Source: Tildeniella torsiva UHER 1998/13D (GTDB lineage: Bacteria > Cyanobacteriota > Cyanobacteriia > Phormidesmidales > Phormidesmidaceae). Taken from it: a stretch of DNA of 64,000 nt. Both the position numbers and the translations under genes were made by a program. The DNA is taken from assembly GCA_019358835.1 (NCBI GenBank), contig JAHHIH010000018.1, forward strand, positions 60,628-124,627, read 5' to 3'. The notes beneath the pieces were generated by a model. That model saw only the letters and a list, made by a program, of their open reading frames with translations, was not told where the DNA came from and did not search any database. Within the stretch, counting starts at the first letter, position 1, and every line of letters starts with the position of its first letter. Positions 9,401 through 17,186 of this stretch are shown piece after piece.

Positions 9401-10478
9401 CAACGGCTTTTTGGGGGCCAGAGGTATTCCATCCCCGTTTAAACCGGCCCCACCCCAAGACCTCGCTCCACCCCCCGAAGTCGCCCCCCGCCCCGGTGAA
9501 ACAACTCCCACCGCCCCCCGTCCCACTGAACCCACTCCGGCAGAAGCCACCGCCCCTCGTCCCACCGAAACCACCCCAGCAGAACCCACGACTCCTCGTT
9601 CTGCCGAACCCACTCCAGCAGAACCCACGACTCCCCGCCCTGGCGAACCCACTCCGGCGGAACCCACAACTCCCCGTCCCGCCGAACCCACCCCGGCGGA
9701 ACCTACCGCACCTGGTGGTAAACAAACTGAACGAGTGCCGGGCCTCTACGAGGGCATAGATCCAGCTGTTCACCCGAATGGTTATACCTTCGTTGATCGC
9801 ATATCTCCTTCCCCTGGAACCGTTGTGCCCCCCGGCACAGAAATCGTTGTGAACACAACAGTGACAGCACCTGACGGCACCAGCGGCTCGATGTCAAGGG
9901 GGCTTAACACATCAACTGGCGAATTTATTTACCACTACGCGTTTCTGGACAGCATACCGAGGCCCCTGCGCTGGGTACGGAGTGAACCCGCCATGGTGCC
10001 CAACCGAGGAACGCCGCTAGAAACCTATATGACCATGCGCCAGATGAAGCTCTTGCAAGAGCGAGCGGGAGTCCCTAGCGGCAGCGGCTTACCCTTTAGC
10101 ACCCCAAGAACGGTGCATTTGAGCACCATCATCAATGTCAAAACGGTCGCCCAACTGGCGGCGGCAGAACGGGCCGGTGTGGCCTTAAACGAGGGTATTC
10201 TCAATACTCACTCGGTACAATATGCCAACAACTCGATTGTGCAGGGGGGCGGGCAGATTGCTACGGCGAGGGTCAGCGGTGGCTACAGAACGGCTGCCAG
10301 CAATGAGCTCACACCAGCGGCTCTACAGGAGTATGGAATACCGCCAGACTTTGAGGTGCTGACGGGATTTGATATCGATTTGACGGTTGTGCCAGCGGGG
10401 ACACCGGTACCCGCCGGGGCCACTACGCCGGTTCGCCCAGTCATTCCTCCACCCCAAGAAACAGACTCAGATGACTAG
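6414..10478 (+). CDS. DUF4157-domain large protein, candidate eCIS effector or cargo
   Basis: 1354 aa. Residues 1-45 are Ala/Lys-rich and end in GMPLFLQRS. Residues about 125-275 contain the DUF4157 (eCIS core) domain, with PLSPQVRQQIEPALG, LGHVRVH and the zinc-protease-like motif HEATH at residues 249-253. Then follow acidic and Ala/Gln-rich segments, a long coiled coil (about 440-700), several hydrophobic segments encoded at about 9000-9240, a 13-residue Pro-Thr repeat, and an unrelated C-terminal domain of about 250 residues (from about 9720) that I do not recognise. DUF4157 proteins are the classic neighbours of eCIS and often carry polymorphic C-terminal toxin domains. The architecture (leader, DUF4157, coil, membrane-type segment, repeat linker, C-terminal domain) fits a delivered toxin, but toxicity is inference. 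Confidence 0.85.
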   Translation: MESAPAVKTEAAPKSAHRATKAGVETAGGQLDGGTPSGMPLFLQRSITDQRQSEEAEDVDETEVKSLEKEPLGEAAVVQTKLLSPSSPSSIQRECTDCATEGDQDPSEEDPLEPVASRDADALETIQPKLIVNEPGDVYEQEADRVAQAVAHPALAPNSKQRVQRQPTASPSAPPPSGLATADAGRPLSPQVRQQIEPALGSDLGHVRVHAQPADRAIASSLQAKAFTHDRHIWLGEHQNPDDLHLMAHEATHVVQQSADGGRVQRIQRKLSDNQHPEDIAEPRRRMEQRIQDAQQAAEENPPEVDEENAPTDINDIDRSEISQQKGILSPDAALVVNRPAEEAPQIEQAGNEAQSEVEAPAEPITNVENAAAGAAAGDGGGDGEGEAQASATQAAGLADQIFTQAGSQTVNTSPPAMTLLQPAAPVDAAGQPLPANTAADAQMVGLIDQAQVLRDQGQALRQGAAEQKGNALTIRGNIMLAKGSMNEVDTNLERVQGDLEYRREVLGQANEALTVSEQKAETVATQVPEYQARADEGKADSEPMTSEVSGVSAETAANTPDDDEAVTKTREQGQDVDRVNQDTQATDATFGQTQAKATSLSQEAEAAKATNEQTQEKLTSVDTTLAETDGRLAELAAQNAATRAHFDGLAQQPNSLISQADTLDQNGQSLIQASVDLEAQIHQAQADYETGMAAVPASTAPPEAEGGTPTLIQRTPERINLGIDEWAQRHVSATGLGSVLTGYEPIDEERRQQQYAEHERRRAAQIQEISDRYGANLERASMWDKAMIGSSLALDNLLNSAATAEWPRFFGHLLQGFVDPRIGLQGIVSGLNMTLSGVANATNLITGEDRTWENAIKSTAEIVTGITYILGSITLAATAIAVILTAIAIIGSLFSFGAAAAALAPFISFFWGVVTTVGGWTLTWAKFALLFQFIAGLKDLIDAAAASTATELQGQSEQMSEDATQMAGMVAIIGLAKLGEVGGRTALGQRAMNGVNGFLGARGIPSPFKPAPPQDLAPPPEVAPRPGETTPTAPRPTEPTPAEATAPRPTETTPAEPTTPRSAEPTPAEPTTPRPGEPTPAEPTTPRPAEPTPAEPTAPGGKQTERVPGLYEGIDPAVHPNGYTFVDRISPSPGTVVPPGTEIVVNTTVTAPDGTSGSMSRGLNTSTGEFIYHYAFLDSIPRPLRWVRSEPAMVPNRGTPLETYMTMRQMKLLQERAGVPSGSGLPFSTPRTVHLSTIINVKTVAQLAAAERAGVALNEGILNTHSVQYANNSIVQGGGQIATARVSGGYRTAASNELTPAALQEYGIPPDFEVLTGFDIDLTVVPAGTPVPAGATTPVRPVIPPPQETDSDD
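9516..9710 (+). repeat. Five tandem 39-bp units encoding 13-residue Pro/Thr/Glu repeats
   Basis: Inside the DUF4157 gene, five in-frame units of 39 bp encode variants of PRPxEPTPAEPTT at 9516, 9555, 9594, 9633 and 9672. A shorter degenerate unit (PRPGETTPTA) precedes them. It probably forms an extended linker between the membrane/coil part and the C-terminal domain. Confidence 0.9.
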
Positions 10479-10501
10479 ACCTGCTAGCTGAAGAGACGCC
10501 T

Positions 10502-11233
10502 ATGGTCACCAAATTTGCCGTCAAAGCGCGACCTAACCGCAGGCGACTGTTGCGGGGGCGGCGATCGCGTCGTCCGGCAGCACTTCAAGAGGTGGGGAAC
10601 AGTGCCGGTATACCTCTATTTTTACAGCGGGCGTTAGTCCCTACCGCTGAGCCAACTGCCCAAGAGGAAGCCGAGGCTGATGCAACCCTGGCTGCGACCG
10701 ATCGCCCCACCGCTGAGCCCCTACCCAACCTAGAGGGCGAAGGTGAGCCCCACACCACCGTTGTCTACGGCAACAGCCTGCGGCTTCAGGGGCGAACGGG
10801 GGCCAGGTTCAGCAATAGCTTTGCCACCCAGGACGTGGTCACGGCCCCTGCCGAGGGCTGCGAAGGCTGCCGGGCCAGGCAATGCGTGCATGCGACGGGC
10901 ACGCTGGTGTCTACTTTTAGGGTTACCACTACCGTTACCCTGCCTGCGATCGCCGACTTTGCCCATCTCACCGCCTGCCAACAGCAGCGGGTGCAAACTG
11001 CGATCTACACCGTGCTTGCGCCCCATGAGCAGCAGCACGTCAGCGCCTTTGAAACCTACAACGGCACCGTATCCACCCCCTTTGACCTGACCCTGTGTCG
11101 AGGGCGATTCAACTCTGAGATCCAATCCTTGCACAATGGCCTAGAAAGCAGCCGTCGCAGTGCGGCCCAGGGCGCTAGCGATGCCCTCGACCCCTTCCAC
11201 TTTGATGTTGATCTCAACTGCACCGATCCATAG
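10502..11233 (+). CDS. Putative secreted/cargo zinc-metallopeptidase-like protein of the eCIS operon
   Basis: 243 aa, starting 23 bp after the DUF4157 gene. The N-terminus is basic (RPNRRRLLRGRRSRR) and is followed by GIPLFLQRA, nearly the same motif as in the previous protein, then an acidic Glu/Ala/Pro linker. The C-terminal domain contains four to six cysteines and a HEQQHVSAFE motif (H175, E176, H179), the HExxH zinc signature, reminiscent of DUF922-type peptidases. Position at the end of the CIS operon and the shared leader motif suggest a second cargo. No classical signal peptide is visible. Enzymatic activity is not demonstrated; the family call is tentative. Confidence 0.7.
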   Translation: MVTKFAVKARPNRRRLLRGRRSRRPAALQEVGNSAGIPLFLQRALVPTAEPTAQEEAEADATLAATDRPTAEPLPNLEGEGEPHTTVVYGNSLRLQGRTGARFSNSFATQDVVTAPAEGCEGCRARQCVHATGTLVSTFRVTTTVTLPAIADFAHLTACQQQRVQTAIYTVLAPHEQQHVSAFETYNGTVSTPFDLTLCRGRFNSEIQSLHNGLESSRRSAAQGASDALDPFHFDVDLNCTDP

Positions 11234-11572
11234 CCGCTGCCGTTTTTGTCAGCGGACGGCGGGAACGGGCGCGATTCCGGTTCTGGGAGGCTTAGCCAAC
11301 GGAAAGCTTAACGATTGATAAATATTGGTCGAGGCCAAACCACTGACGCTGCCCCACAGAACTTAGGGAATTTTTAGGCAAGACAATCCCGTTGTTATGC
11401 AGTGACTGTAGCCGCTGTAGGGTCGGCATTGTTCACCATTGGGGAAACTGTTTCCCAGAAGTCGCCTTAGCTCAGTGTCCCCTAATGCTATAAATAGTTT
11501 ACAAAGGGATAGTTCATTTGAACCATATTAGAATGGCTCTAAGGATGGACTTTGCTGGCAGGAGCGTTAGCC
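11234..11572. other. Intergenic region between the CIS operon and the sigma factor gene
   Basis: 339 bp without a credible ORF. A short CCGCTG/CAGCGG stem right after the CIS operon stop is too weak to call a terminator. The last 100 bp are AT-rich and probably contain the sigma-factor promoter, but I cannot fix -35/-10 elements; no TGTCGA-type motif as at 12932 is present. Confidence 0.5.
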
Positions 11573-12808
11573 ATGACCGACCCCTCCCCGATGCAGAAAC
11601 AGGTAGAGGCCATCTACCGGGCTGAGTCGCGCCGGGTTTTTGCTACCCTCATTCGTCTGTTGGGCGACTTTGATCTGGCCGAGGAGGCGCTGCACGAAGC
11701 CTTTGCCGTGGCGATGGAGCAGTGGCCCCACCAGGGTATGCCGGCTAAACCCAGGCCCTGGCTAGTTTCGGTGGGTCGGTTTAGGGCGATCGACAACCTG
11801 CGCCGCCGCACCCGCTTTGATGCCTCGCTGGCTGATCTGGCCCAGCGGCTCGAGGCCCAGCCCGACCTACCCAGCGATGAGGAGGTCGAGGACGATCGCC
11901 TGCGGCTGATCTTCACCTGCTGCCACCCGGCGCTGCCCCAAGATGCCCAGGTGGCGCTGACCCTGCGCGAGGTCTGCGGCCTCAAAACCGAGGAGATTGC
12001 CAGCGCCTTTTTGGTGGCCCCGCCCGCCCTGGCCCAGCGCATTGTGCGGGCTAAGGCCAAAATTCGCGCGGCGGGCATTCCCTATCGGGTGCCGTCACTG
12101 GAAGATCTGCCCGATCGCTTAGAGGCCGTGCTCCAGGTGATCTATCTGGTGTTTAACGAGGGGTATGCGGCGTCTTCGGGGCCATCGCTGACGCGGGCCG
12201 ACCTCTCGGGCGAGGCGATTCGCCTGGGGCGACTGGTGCTAGAGCTGCTGCCCAACCCCGAGGTGATGGGGCTGCTGGCGTTGATGCTGCTGCAAGAGTC
12301 GCGCCGTCAGGCTCGCACCTCGGCCACGGGCGATCTAATTCTCTTGGCCGACCAAGATCGGGCGCTGTGGAATCAGGAGCAGATTGCCGAGGGGCGATCG
12401 CTGGTGCAGCAGGCCCTGTCGTCAGCCCAGGTGGGGCCGTACGGGATTCAGGCGGCGATCGCCGCCGTCCATGCCGAAGCCCCCGACCCCGCCGCAACGG
12501 ACTGGGCGCAAATTGTCGGGCTTTACAGCCTGCTGGCCCAGATTGAGCCATCTCCCATTGTGCAGCTCAATCGAGCGGTGGCCGTGGCCATGCGCGACGG
12601 CCCCCTGGCGGGCCTGCAACTGCTGGATGACATTTTGGCCGAGGGCGATCTAGCCCACTACCACCTGGCCCACGCGGCGCGGGCCGACCTGTGCCGCCAG
12701 CTAGGCAAAACCGCTGGTGCCAAAGCGTCTTATCAGCGGGCGCTAGAGCTAGTCAAGCAAGAACCCGAGCGCCGGTTTCTCGAAAGCCGCCTGCGCGAAC
12801 TGGTCTGA
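11573..12808 (+). CDS. ECF sigma factor, ECF42 type with C-terminal DUF6596/TPR-like extension
   Basis: 411 aa from ATG 11573; a TTG at 11552 is possible but less likely. Sigma-2 (EAIYRAESRRVFATLIRLLGDFDLAEEALHEAF, read in pieces) and sigma-4 (LRLIFTCCHPALPQDAQVALTLREV) regions lie within residues 1-180. A roughly 230-residue helical extension follows, with the ECF42 hallmarks YLVFNEGYAAS and LNRAVAVAMRDGP. This group lacks an anti-sigma factor; the C-terminal extension is reported to be needed for activity. ECF42 genes typically sit beside DGPF (YciI-like) proteins, and here two such genes and related small proteins follow at once. It probably directs transcription of that downstream set. 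Confidence 0.92.
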   Translation: MTDPSPMQKQVEAIYRAESRRVFATLIRLLGDFDLAEEALHEAFAVAMEQWPHQGMPAKPRPWLVSVGRFRAIDNLRRRTRFDASLADLAQRLEAQPDLPSDEEVEDDRLRLIFTCCHPALPQDAQVALTLREVCGLKTEEIASAFLVAPPALAQRIVRAKAKIRAAGIPYRVPSLEDLPDRLEAVLQVIYLVFNEGYAASSGPSLTRADLSGEAIRLGRLVLELLPNPEVMGLLALMLLQESRRQARTSATGDLILLADQDRALWNQEQIAEGRSLVQQALSSAQVGPYGIQAAIAAVHAEAPDPAATDWAQIVGLYSLLAQIEPSPIVQLNRAVAVAMRDGPLAGLQLLDDILAEGDLAHYHLAHAARADLCRQLGKTAGAKASYQRALELVKQEPERRFLESRLRELV

Positions 12809-12931
12809 GATAGGGTCTTACTGCATGAGGGCTGAGCTGGGGACAAAGGGTGCCCTCAGACAAGCCCTCGAAGGGTTGATCTATCCCTGTATCTGAGACG
12901 CTCAAAAAATTTAGAAAAACTTTTGCTCCGC

Positions 12932-12960
12932 TGTCGATCTGTCACCCGACCGAACGACTA
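12932..12960 (+). promoter_or_regulatory. Candidate ECF42 promoter upstream of the first DGPF gene
   Basis: TGTCGA at 12932-12937, 17 bp spacer, CGACTA at 12955-12960. The same TGTCGATCT start and 17-bp spacing recur at 15570. TGTCGA as the ECF42 -35 element agrees with the published motif as I remember it. It implies a leader of about 140 nt before the ATG at 13106. Confidence 0.7.
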
Positions 12961-13105
12961 ATTCACAAAGGTGACCAGTTCAGACCAAATCCAAAAGCAA
13001 TCACCTTGCTGCAAACCAAATACCCCTAGGGCGCACGCCATGCGTCCTTACAAAGCGGGGAAATGCAAACAGGATTTGGTGTCAGACCCAATTTTGGAGG
13101 CAATG

Positions 13106-13501
13106 ATGAAATTTATCTGTCTAGGCTATTTCGACGAAACGCAGTGGGATGGGCTTTCTGAAGCCGAACAGGCGAATCTAATGGCCGAATGTTTTGCCTA
13201 CGATGACGAACTGCGGCGGGGCGGCCACTTTATTGGGGGTGAAGCGCTGCAAAGCATTCGCAATGCGGCAACGCTGCGCTACCAGAACGGCAAAGTCGTG
13301 GTTACCGACGGCCCCTTTGCCGAAACCAAGGAGCAGATCGGCGGCATCTTGCTGCTGGAGGCCCGCGATCTCAACCACGCCATTCAGTTGATGTCGCGCC
13401 ATCCTGGGGTGCGCAACGGCCCCTTCGAGATTCGCCCGGCGGATGAGGCGGTTAACGCCTTGGTGAACGAACGCACAGCCCTCGTGAGCAACTTGCAATA
13501 G
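13106..13501 (+). CDS. YciI-like DGPF-domain protein
   Basis: 131 aa. The frame extends upstream to 12971, but the ATG at 13106 follows a GGAGG (13096-13100) and begins the conserved [11 protein letters not shown]. The family motif [16 protein letters not shown] is present near the middle, and a C-terminal EIRP follows. DGPF/YciI proteins are small ferredoxin-like-fold proteins; those next to ECF42 sigma factors are presumed members of its regulon, with unknown chemistry. A candidate sigma-specific promoter lies at 12932-12960. Confidence 0.9.
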   Translation: MKFICLGYFDETQWDGLSEAEQANLMAECFAYDDELRRGGHFIGGEALQSIRNAATLRYQNGKVVVTDGPFAETKEQIGGILLLEARDLNHAIQLMSRHPGVRNGPFEIRPADEAVNALVNERTALVSNLQ

Positions 13502-13515
13502 ATACCTGTTTCTGG

Positions 13516-13599
13516 TCTCCTCTCTGGGAGAGGGACTTTGAAAGGTTTTCCGGCTCCCCTCTCCTCCCTGGGAGAGGGGCTGGGGGTGAGGGGCAGCAG
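13516..13599 (-). repeat. MITE-like palindromic repeat, copy A (CCCTCTCCC family)
   Basis: Contains two inverted GGGAGAGGG/CCCTCTCC blocks. Its reverse complement matches the element at 22818-22922 almost base for base over the core (CCCTCTCC, then GGAGCCGGAAAAC, then TTTCAAAGTCCCTCTCCC), so this is an inverted copy of a dispersed non-coding repeat. It separates the DGPF gene from the DUF899 gene and may act as a transcription terminator. Confidence 0.8.
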
Positions 13600-13604
13600 A
13601 GGCT

Positions 13605-13633
13605 TTTCGATCTACTGAACCTACCAACGTTAG
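13605..13633 (+). promoter_or_regulatory. Possible degenerate ECF42 promoter upstream of the DUF899 gene
   Basis: TTTCGATCT at 13605, and CGTTAG at 13628 with the same 17-bp spacing as the better site at 12932. One -35 mismatch and a weaker -10. It lies 20 bp before the start codon, giving a very short leader. Confidence 0.4.
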
Positions 13634-13653
13634 AAATTTACGGAGAAACCACC

Positions 13654-14382
13654 ATGACTACCACTACCCTTGCCCATCCGCTCGTGGTGTCGGCTGACAC
13701 CTGGTTAGCGGAGCGAAAAGCGCTTTTGGCGGACGAAAAAGCCCTGACCCGGCAGCGCGATCGCGTCAATGCCCAGCGTCGCCGCCTACCCATGGTCAAA
13801 CTAGACAAAACCTACCGGTTCGACGGCTCCAATGGGGAAACAACTCTGCTCGATTTATTTGAGGGCCGTCGCCAACTGCTGGTCTACCACTTTATGTTTG
13901 ACCCGGCGTGGGAGAATGGCTGCACCGGCTGCACCGGCCTGGTCAACGCCATCGGCGATATCAGTCTGCTCTACGATCGCGATACCACGCTGGCCCTCGT
14001 ATCCCGCGCTCCGTTGGCCAAGCTCAGTGAATACAAGGCGCGTCACCAGTGGACTTTGCCCTGGGTGTCTTCCTTTGGCAGCGACTTTAACTACGATTTT
14101 CACGTCACGTTAGATGCAGCGGTGGCACCAGTGCAGTACAACTACCGCAACCAGGAGGAATTGGCTAGCAACCAGGAACAGCACTTCATGAAAGGCGAAA
14201 GCCACGGTATGAGCGTGTTCTTTCGCATCGATGACGAGGTCTTTCACACTTACTCGACCTATGCCCGAGGCTGTGAAAACCTGACCAATGCCTACAGCCT
14301 GCTCGATATCACCCCCTACGGTCGGCAGCAAGCCTTTGAGGATTCCCCCGCTGGCTGGCCGCAGCGACCGACCTATGGATGA
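13654..14382 (+). CDS. DUF899 family thioredoxin-like protein
   Basis: 242 aa. Typical DUF899 features: [12 protein letters not shown], a C-x-x-C-like [12 protein letters not shown] segment at about residue 90 in a thioredoxin-like fold, HGMSVFFR and [13 protein letters not shown], then a C-terminal LLDITPYGR. These proteins are annotated as predicted dithiol-disulfide oxidoreductases; the substrate is unknown. The ATG follows CGGAGAAACCACC. Position in the ECF42 gene group suggests co-regulation. Confidence 0.9.
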   Translation: MTTTTLAHPLVVSADTWLAERKALLADEKALTRQRDRVNAQRRRLPMVKLDKTYRFDGSNGETTLLDLFEGRRQLLVYHFMFDPAWENGCTGCTGLVNAIGDISLLYDRDTTLALVSRAPLAKLSEYKARHQWTLPWVSSFGSDFNYDFHVTLDAAVAPVQYNYRNQEELASNQEQHFMKGESHGMSVFFRIDDEVFHTYSTYARGCENLTNAYSLLDITPYGRQQAFEDSPAGWPQRPTYG

Positions 14383-14539
14383 CTGTCGCTGACTTGACGC
14401 TGGGTGGCCGTGCGCATCCTGCGGTACATCAGAGCTTTCAGCTATCCGTAGCTGCTGCTGTCAGGGCCGTCGATGGGCGGATAGCTGCTTCCTCGATCAC
14501 CTGTTTTAACTCTGTTCGCAAGACATTTGGAGAAAAACT

Positions 14540-15016
14540 ATGGATATCAAACCTCAGACAGAACACCAATGGCTCGATAAACTCGTTGGCAACTGGGTCA
14601 GCGAATGTGAATGCAGCGCGGGGCCAGATCAACCCCCGTCAAAAACTCGCGGCAAGGAGGTCGTTCGTACCCTGGGCGGGCTTTGGATTTTGGCCGAAGG
14701 CGAGGGCGAAATGCCCGATGGCGACACCGGCACCACCCTCATGACCCTGGGCTACAATCCCGAAGCCCAACGCTACACCGGCACCTTCGTCGGTTCGATG
14801 ATGACCCATATGTGGGTCTATAGCGGCTCTCTAGATGAGGCTAAGCAGACGCTAACCCTAGAAACTGAAGGGCCTGATTTTAGTCAAGGCTTGATGGCTC
14901 CGTACAAAGACATCATTCAGTTTGTCAGCGACGACCACCGAATTATGACATCACAGATTCTCACCGGTGAGGGCCAATGGCATCAATTTATGACGGCCCA
15001 CTACTGGCGACAGTAG
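14540..15016 (+). CDS. DUF1579 family protein
   Basis: 158 aa. Begins with a family-like QTEHQWLDKLVGNWVSE and continues with GLWILAEGEGEMP, MTLGYNPEAQRYTGTFVGSMM and a C-terminal HYWRQ: a small lipocalin-like beta-barrel pattern (DUF1579). Function unknown; members occur beside DGPF and SnoaL proteins in ECF-regulated groups. The ATG is preceded by TTTGGAGAAAAACT, a good ribosome-binding site. Confidence 0.85.
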   Translation: MDIKPQTEHQWLDKLVGNWVSECECSAGPDQPPSKTRGKEVVRTLGGLWILAEGEGEMPDGDTGTTLMTLGYNPEAQRYTGTFVGSMMTHMWVYSGSLDEAKQTLTLETEGPDFSQGLMAPYKDIIQFVSDDHRIMTSQILTGEGQWHQFMTAHYWRQ

Positions 15017-15113
15017 CCGATGTATAGCGGTGGCCAGTTTGCCTTAGACATCGGCTACTGTCTATAGCGAAAACTCGGGTGGCGAACTAGCCCTCGCTCC
15101 AGCAACTTCAGAA

Positions 15114-15142
15114 TGTTCTAACCATACTGGTGATGGCGATAA
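15114..15142 (+). promoter_or_regulatory. Weak candidate ECF42 promoter upstream of the second DGPF gene
   Basis: TGTTCT at 15114, 17-bp spacer, CGATAA at 15137. The -35 keeps only TGT of TGTCGA, but the -10 and the spacing match the stronger sites. Confidence 0.35.
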
Positions 15143-15168
15143 AAGCCGTCAACCTTGGGAGCTAAACC

Positions 15169-15528
15169 ATGAAATACATGCTGCTGATTTACAGCGATGA
15201 AAACGTCTGGAGCGAGGGCGAGCAGGAGCGCTGCTACCAAGATTCGGTCAAACTCACCCAGGATCTACACGCTAAGGGTCAGTATCTGGGGGCATCGCCC
15301 CTGCAATCGGTGGCCACCGCCACCAGCGTGCGGGTGCGCGACGGCAAGCGTTTGGTGACCGATGGCCCCTTTGCCGAAACCCGAGAACAGCTGGGCGGTT
15401 ATTTTCTGATTGAGGCGGAGGATTTGGACGATGCGATCGCGATCGCCGGTCGCATTCCCTCGGCACACAAGGGCACCGTCGAAATTCGCCCCTTAATAGA
15501 GTTGACTGGCCTGCCATCTCGCCGATAG
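15169..15528 (+). CDS. YciI-like DGPF-domain protein (second copy)
   Basis: 119 aa, starting MKYMLLIYSDE, with the hallmark [28 protein letters not shown] and a C-terminal EIRPLIE. It is clearly paralogous to the protein encoded at 13106-13501 but shorter and only moderately similar, so not a recent duplicate. The start is preceded by GGGAGCTAAACC. Confidence 0.93.
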   Translation: MKYMLLIYSDENVWSEGEQERCYQDSVKLTQDLHAKGQYLGASPLQSVATATSVRVRDGKRLVTDGPFAETREQLGGYFLIEAEDLDDAIAIAGRIPSAHKGTVEIRPLIELTGLPSRR

Positions 15529-15569
15529 CGGCTGATCTTTGCAGGTTTTTTTAAGAAGGTAGCTCTACC

Positions 15570-15598
15570 TGTCGATCTCACTCACCTCCATTCGATTA
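15570..15598 (+). promoter_or_regulatory. Candidate ECF42 promoter upstream of the SnoaL-like gene
   Basis: TGTCGATCT at 15570, CGATTA at 15593-15598, 17-bp spacer: nearly the same as the site at 12932 in an otherwise different sequence context. It gives a leader of about 65 nt to the ATG at 15669. Confidence 0.7.
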
Positions 15599-15668
15599 CT
15601 TAACAAAGCAGGGAGATTCTGGTTGCAAACAACTCCCTGGCCCCCACTAGATCCCTGGAGATATTCCT

Positions 15669-16088
15669 ATGACTAGCACGCACACAATTACCCGCGACGA
15701 AGCCCAAATTCGACAGCTGATTACCGATCAGGCCAACGGTATCTGTGCCAAAAACCTCGACCAGATTATGGCTCACTATGGCTCAGATGCCGTTCTATTT
15801 GACGTTAAGCCGCCGCTCCAGCTCAAGGGTGTCGCTGCCATTCGCCAAATGTGGGAAAGCAGTTTGCCCTATATGCCCGACTCCTCGGGCACCGAGATGC
15901 AGGATCTCAGCATCACTATTAGCGGCGACCTGGCCCTAGCCCACTGGATGCTGCATTATACCGGCGTTGCTGCCGATCATCCAGCAGCGCAGATGTGGTT
16001 GCGCATCACCGCTGGCTATCAGAAGCGGCAAGGTGAATGGCAGATTATGCACGAGCACTGCTCGATACCATTTAATCCGAGCTGTTAA
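15669..16088 (+). CDS. SnoaL-like / DUF4440 (YybH-type) small protein
   Basis: 139 aa. The pattern ITRDEAQIRQLITDQANGICAKN, then LMAHYGSDAVLFDV-like residues, LKGVAAIRQMWES and WQIMHEHCSIPF, is that of the NTF2-like SnoaL/ketosteroid-isomerase superfamily. Members bind small hydrophobic molecules; the substrate here is unknown. RBS CTGGAGATATTCCT. It carries its own candidate sigma-specific promoter. Confidence 0.88.
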   Translation: MTSTHTITRDEAQIRQLITDQANGICAKNLDQIMAHYGSDAVLFDVKPPLQLKGVAAIRQMWESSLPYMPDSSGTEMQDLSITISGDLALAHWMLHYTGVAADHPAAQMWLRITAGYQKRQGEWQIMHEHCSIPFNPSC

Positions 16089-16105
16089 GCCAATGCTCTA
16101 ATAAC

Positions 16106-16143
16106 TGTTCAGGGCGTCGCCCCAGGTGATGACACCCTGAACA
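16106..16143 (+). terminator. Strong hairpin downstream of the SnoaL-like gene
   Basis: TGTTCAGGGCGTC (16106-16118) pairs with GACACCCTGAACA (16131-16143), 13 bp with one mismatch and a 12-nt loop. No T-run follows, so it is either a factor-assisted terminator or an mRNA-stabilising 3' end. Confidence 0.55.
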
Positions 16144-16184
16144 GCCAGGTTCAAGCCCCTACACATCGCACAAGGAGCCCCACC

Positions 16185-16589
16185 ATGGGACGCAAAATTT
16201 TTGTCAATCTGCCTACCCAAAACCTCGACCAGGCGATCGAATTCTTTACTCAGCTCGGCTTTGCCTTCAATCCGCAGTTTACCGATGAAACTGCCACCTG
16301 CATGATTGTCAGCGATGACATCTACGTCATGCTTTTGACCAACGATAAGTTCAAAACCTTTACCCCAAACCCCATCTGCGATGCCACCAAGAGTACCGAG
16401 GTGCTAGTTTGCCTATCCTGCGATAGCCGTGAAGAGGTCGATAGTTTAGTGGGCAAGGCCGTCAGTGGCGGTGGCTCAACCTATAACGAACCCCAAGACT
16501 ATGGGTTTATGTATGCCCACGGCTTTCAAGATTTAGACGGCCATATTTGGGAGCTGATGTATATGGAACCCGGCGCTGTCCCTGAGTAG
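16185..16589 (+). CDS. VOC superfamily (glyoxalase/bleomycin resistance-like) protein
   Basis: 134 aa. MGRKIFVNLPTQNLDQAIEFFTQLGF-type opening, FTDETATCMIVSDD, and a C-terminal GFQDLDGHIWELMYM with the metal-ligand-like Glu: the VOC betaalphabetabetabeta pattern. The particular reaction is unknown; these are often lactoylglutathione-lyase-like. RBS CAAGGAGCCCCACC. Part of the small-protein run behind the ECF42 sigma factor, although no sigma motif is visible directly upstream. Confidence 0.9.
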   Translation: MGRKIFVNLPTQNLDQAIEFFTQLGFAFNPQFTDETATCMIVSDDIYVMLLTNDKFKTFTPNPICDATKSTEVLVCLSCDSREEVDSLVGKAVSGGGSTYNEPQDYGFMYAHGFQDLDGHIWELMYMEPGAVPE

Positions 16590-16745
16590 GGGTTTGCTGG
16601 GTGGGCCATCAACTCGCGTGACCCACCACATTTGCCCCAGCGGTTTGTTACGCCCATCGTTTTTTGTACTGGCTGGATTTTCGCTCCCCTGACCCTGAAA
16701 CCCAGCTTTGATTGTTCACTTATTCTTTAGCCCTAGGAGGGCGTT

Positions 16746-17156
16746 ATGAAACTGTATTCTTACCTCAACTTCAATGGCAATTGCGAGGCCGCGTTTGATT
16801 ACTATGCGCAGGTCTTAGGCGGTGAAGTTGGTGACAAGATGACCTATGGAGAATCGCCAATGGCCGACCAAACACCTGAAGATTGGCGCGACAAAATTAT
16901 GCACGCTCAGCTGACTCTAGGCGATCAAGAACTCATGGGGGCCGACAGCATGCCGGACTACTTTGAGGAGCCTAAAGGTACCTCTGTTTTAATTGCCATT
17001 GAAGATCCAGATAAGGCTGAGCATATTTTTGCAGCCCTGGCTGAGAATGGCACTATTAAGATGCCCATCCAAGAGACTTTTTGGGCGGCCCGGTTTGGTA
17101 TGGTCGTTGACCAGTTTGGTACACCGTGGATGATTAACTGCGATCGCGCCGCCTAA
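16746..17156 (+). CDS. PhnB-like VOC protein
   Basis: 136 aa. Starts MKLYSYLNFNGNCEAAF, the standard PhnB/3-demethylubiquinone-methyltransferase-like VOC opening (Y-L-x-F-x-G-N-x-x-E-A), and ends FGTPWMINC. The biochemical role of this subgroup is unknown. RBS CTAGGAGGGCGTT. It is the last + strand gene of the run; a terminator follows. Confidence 0.92.
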   Translation: MKLYSYLNFNGNCEAAFDYYAQVLGGEVGDKMTYGESPMADQTPEDWRDKIMHAQLTLGDQELMGADSMPDYFEEPKGTSVLIAIEDPDKAEHIFAALAENGTIKMPIQETFWAARFGMVVDQFGTPWMINCDRAA

Positions 17157-17186
17157 CGCCAAGTCCGGTTTCGAAAGTCTGTATTT

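Noticed and set aside
14468..14499. CGTCGA/CGATCA pair before the DUF1579 gene as a further sigma-specific promoter
   Set aside because: The spacing is 20 bp, not 17, and the -35 differs; not consistent with the other sites.
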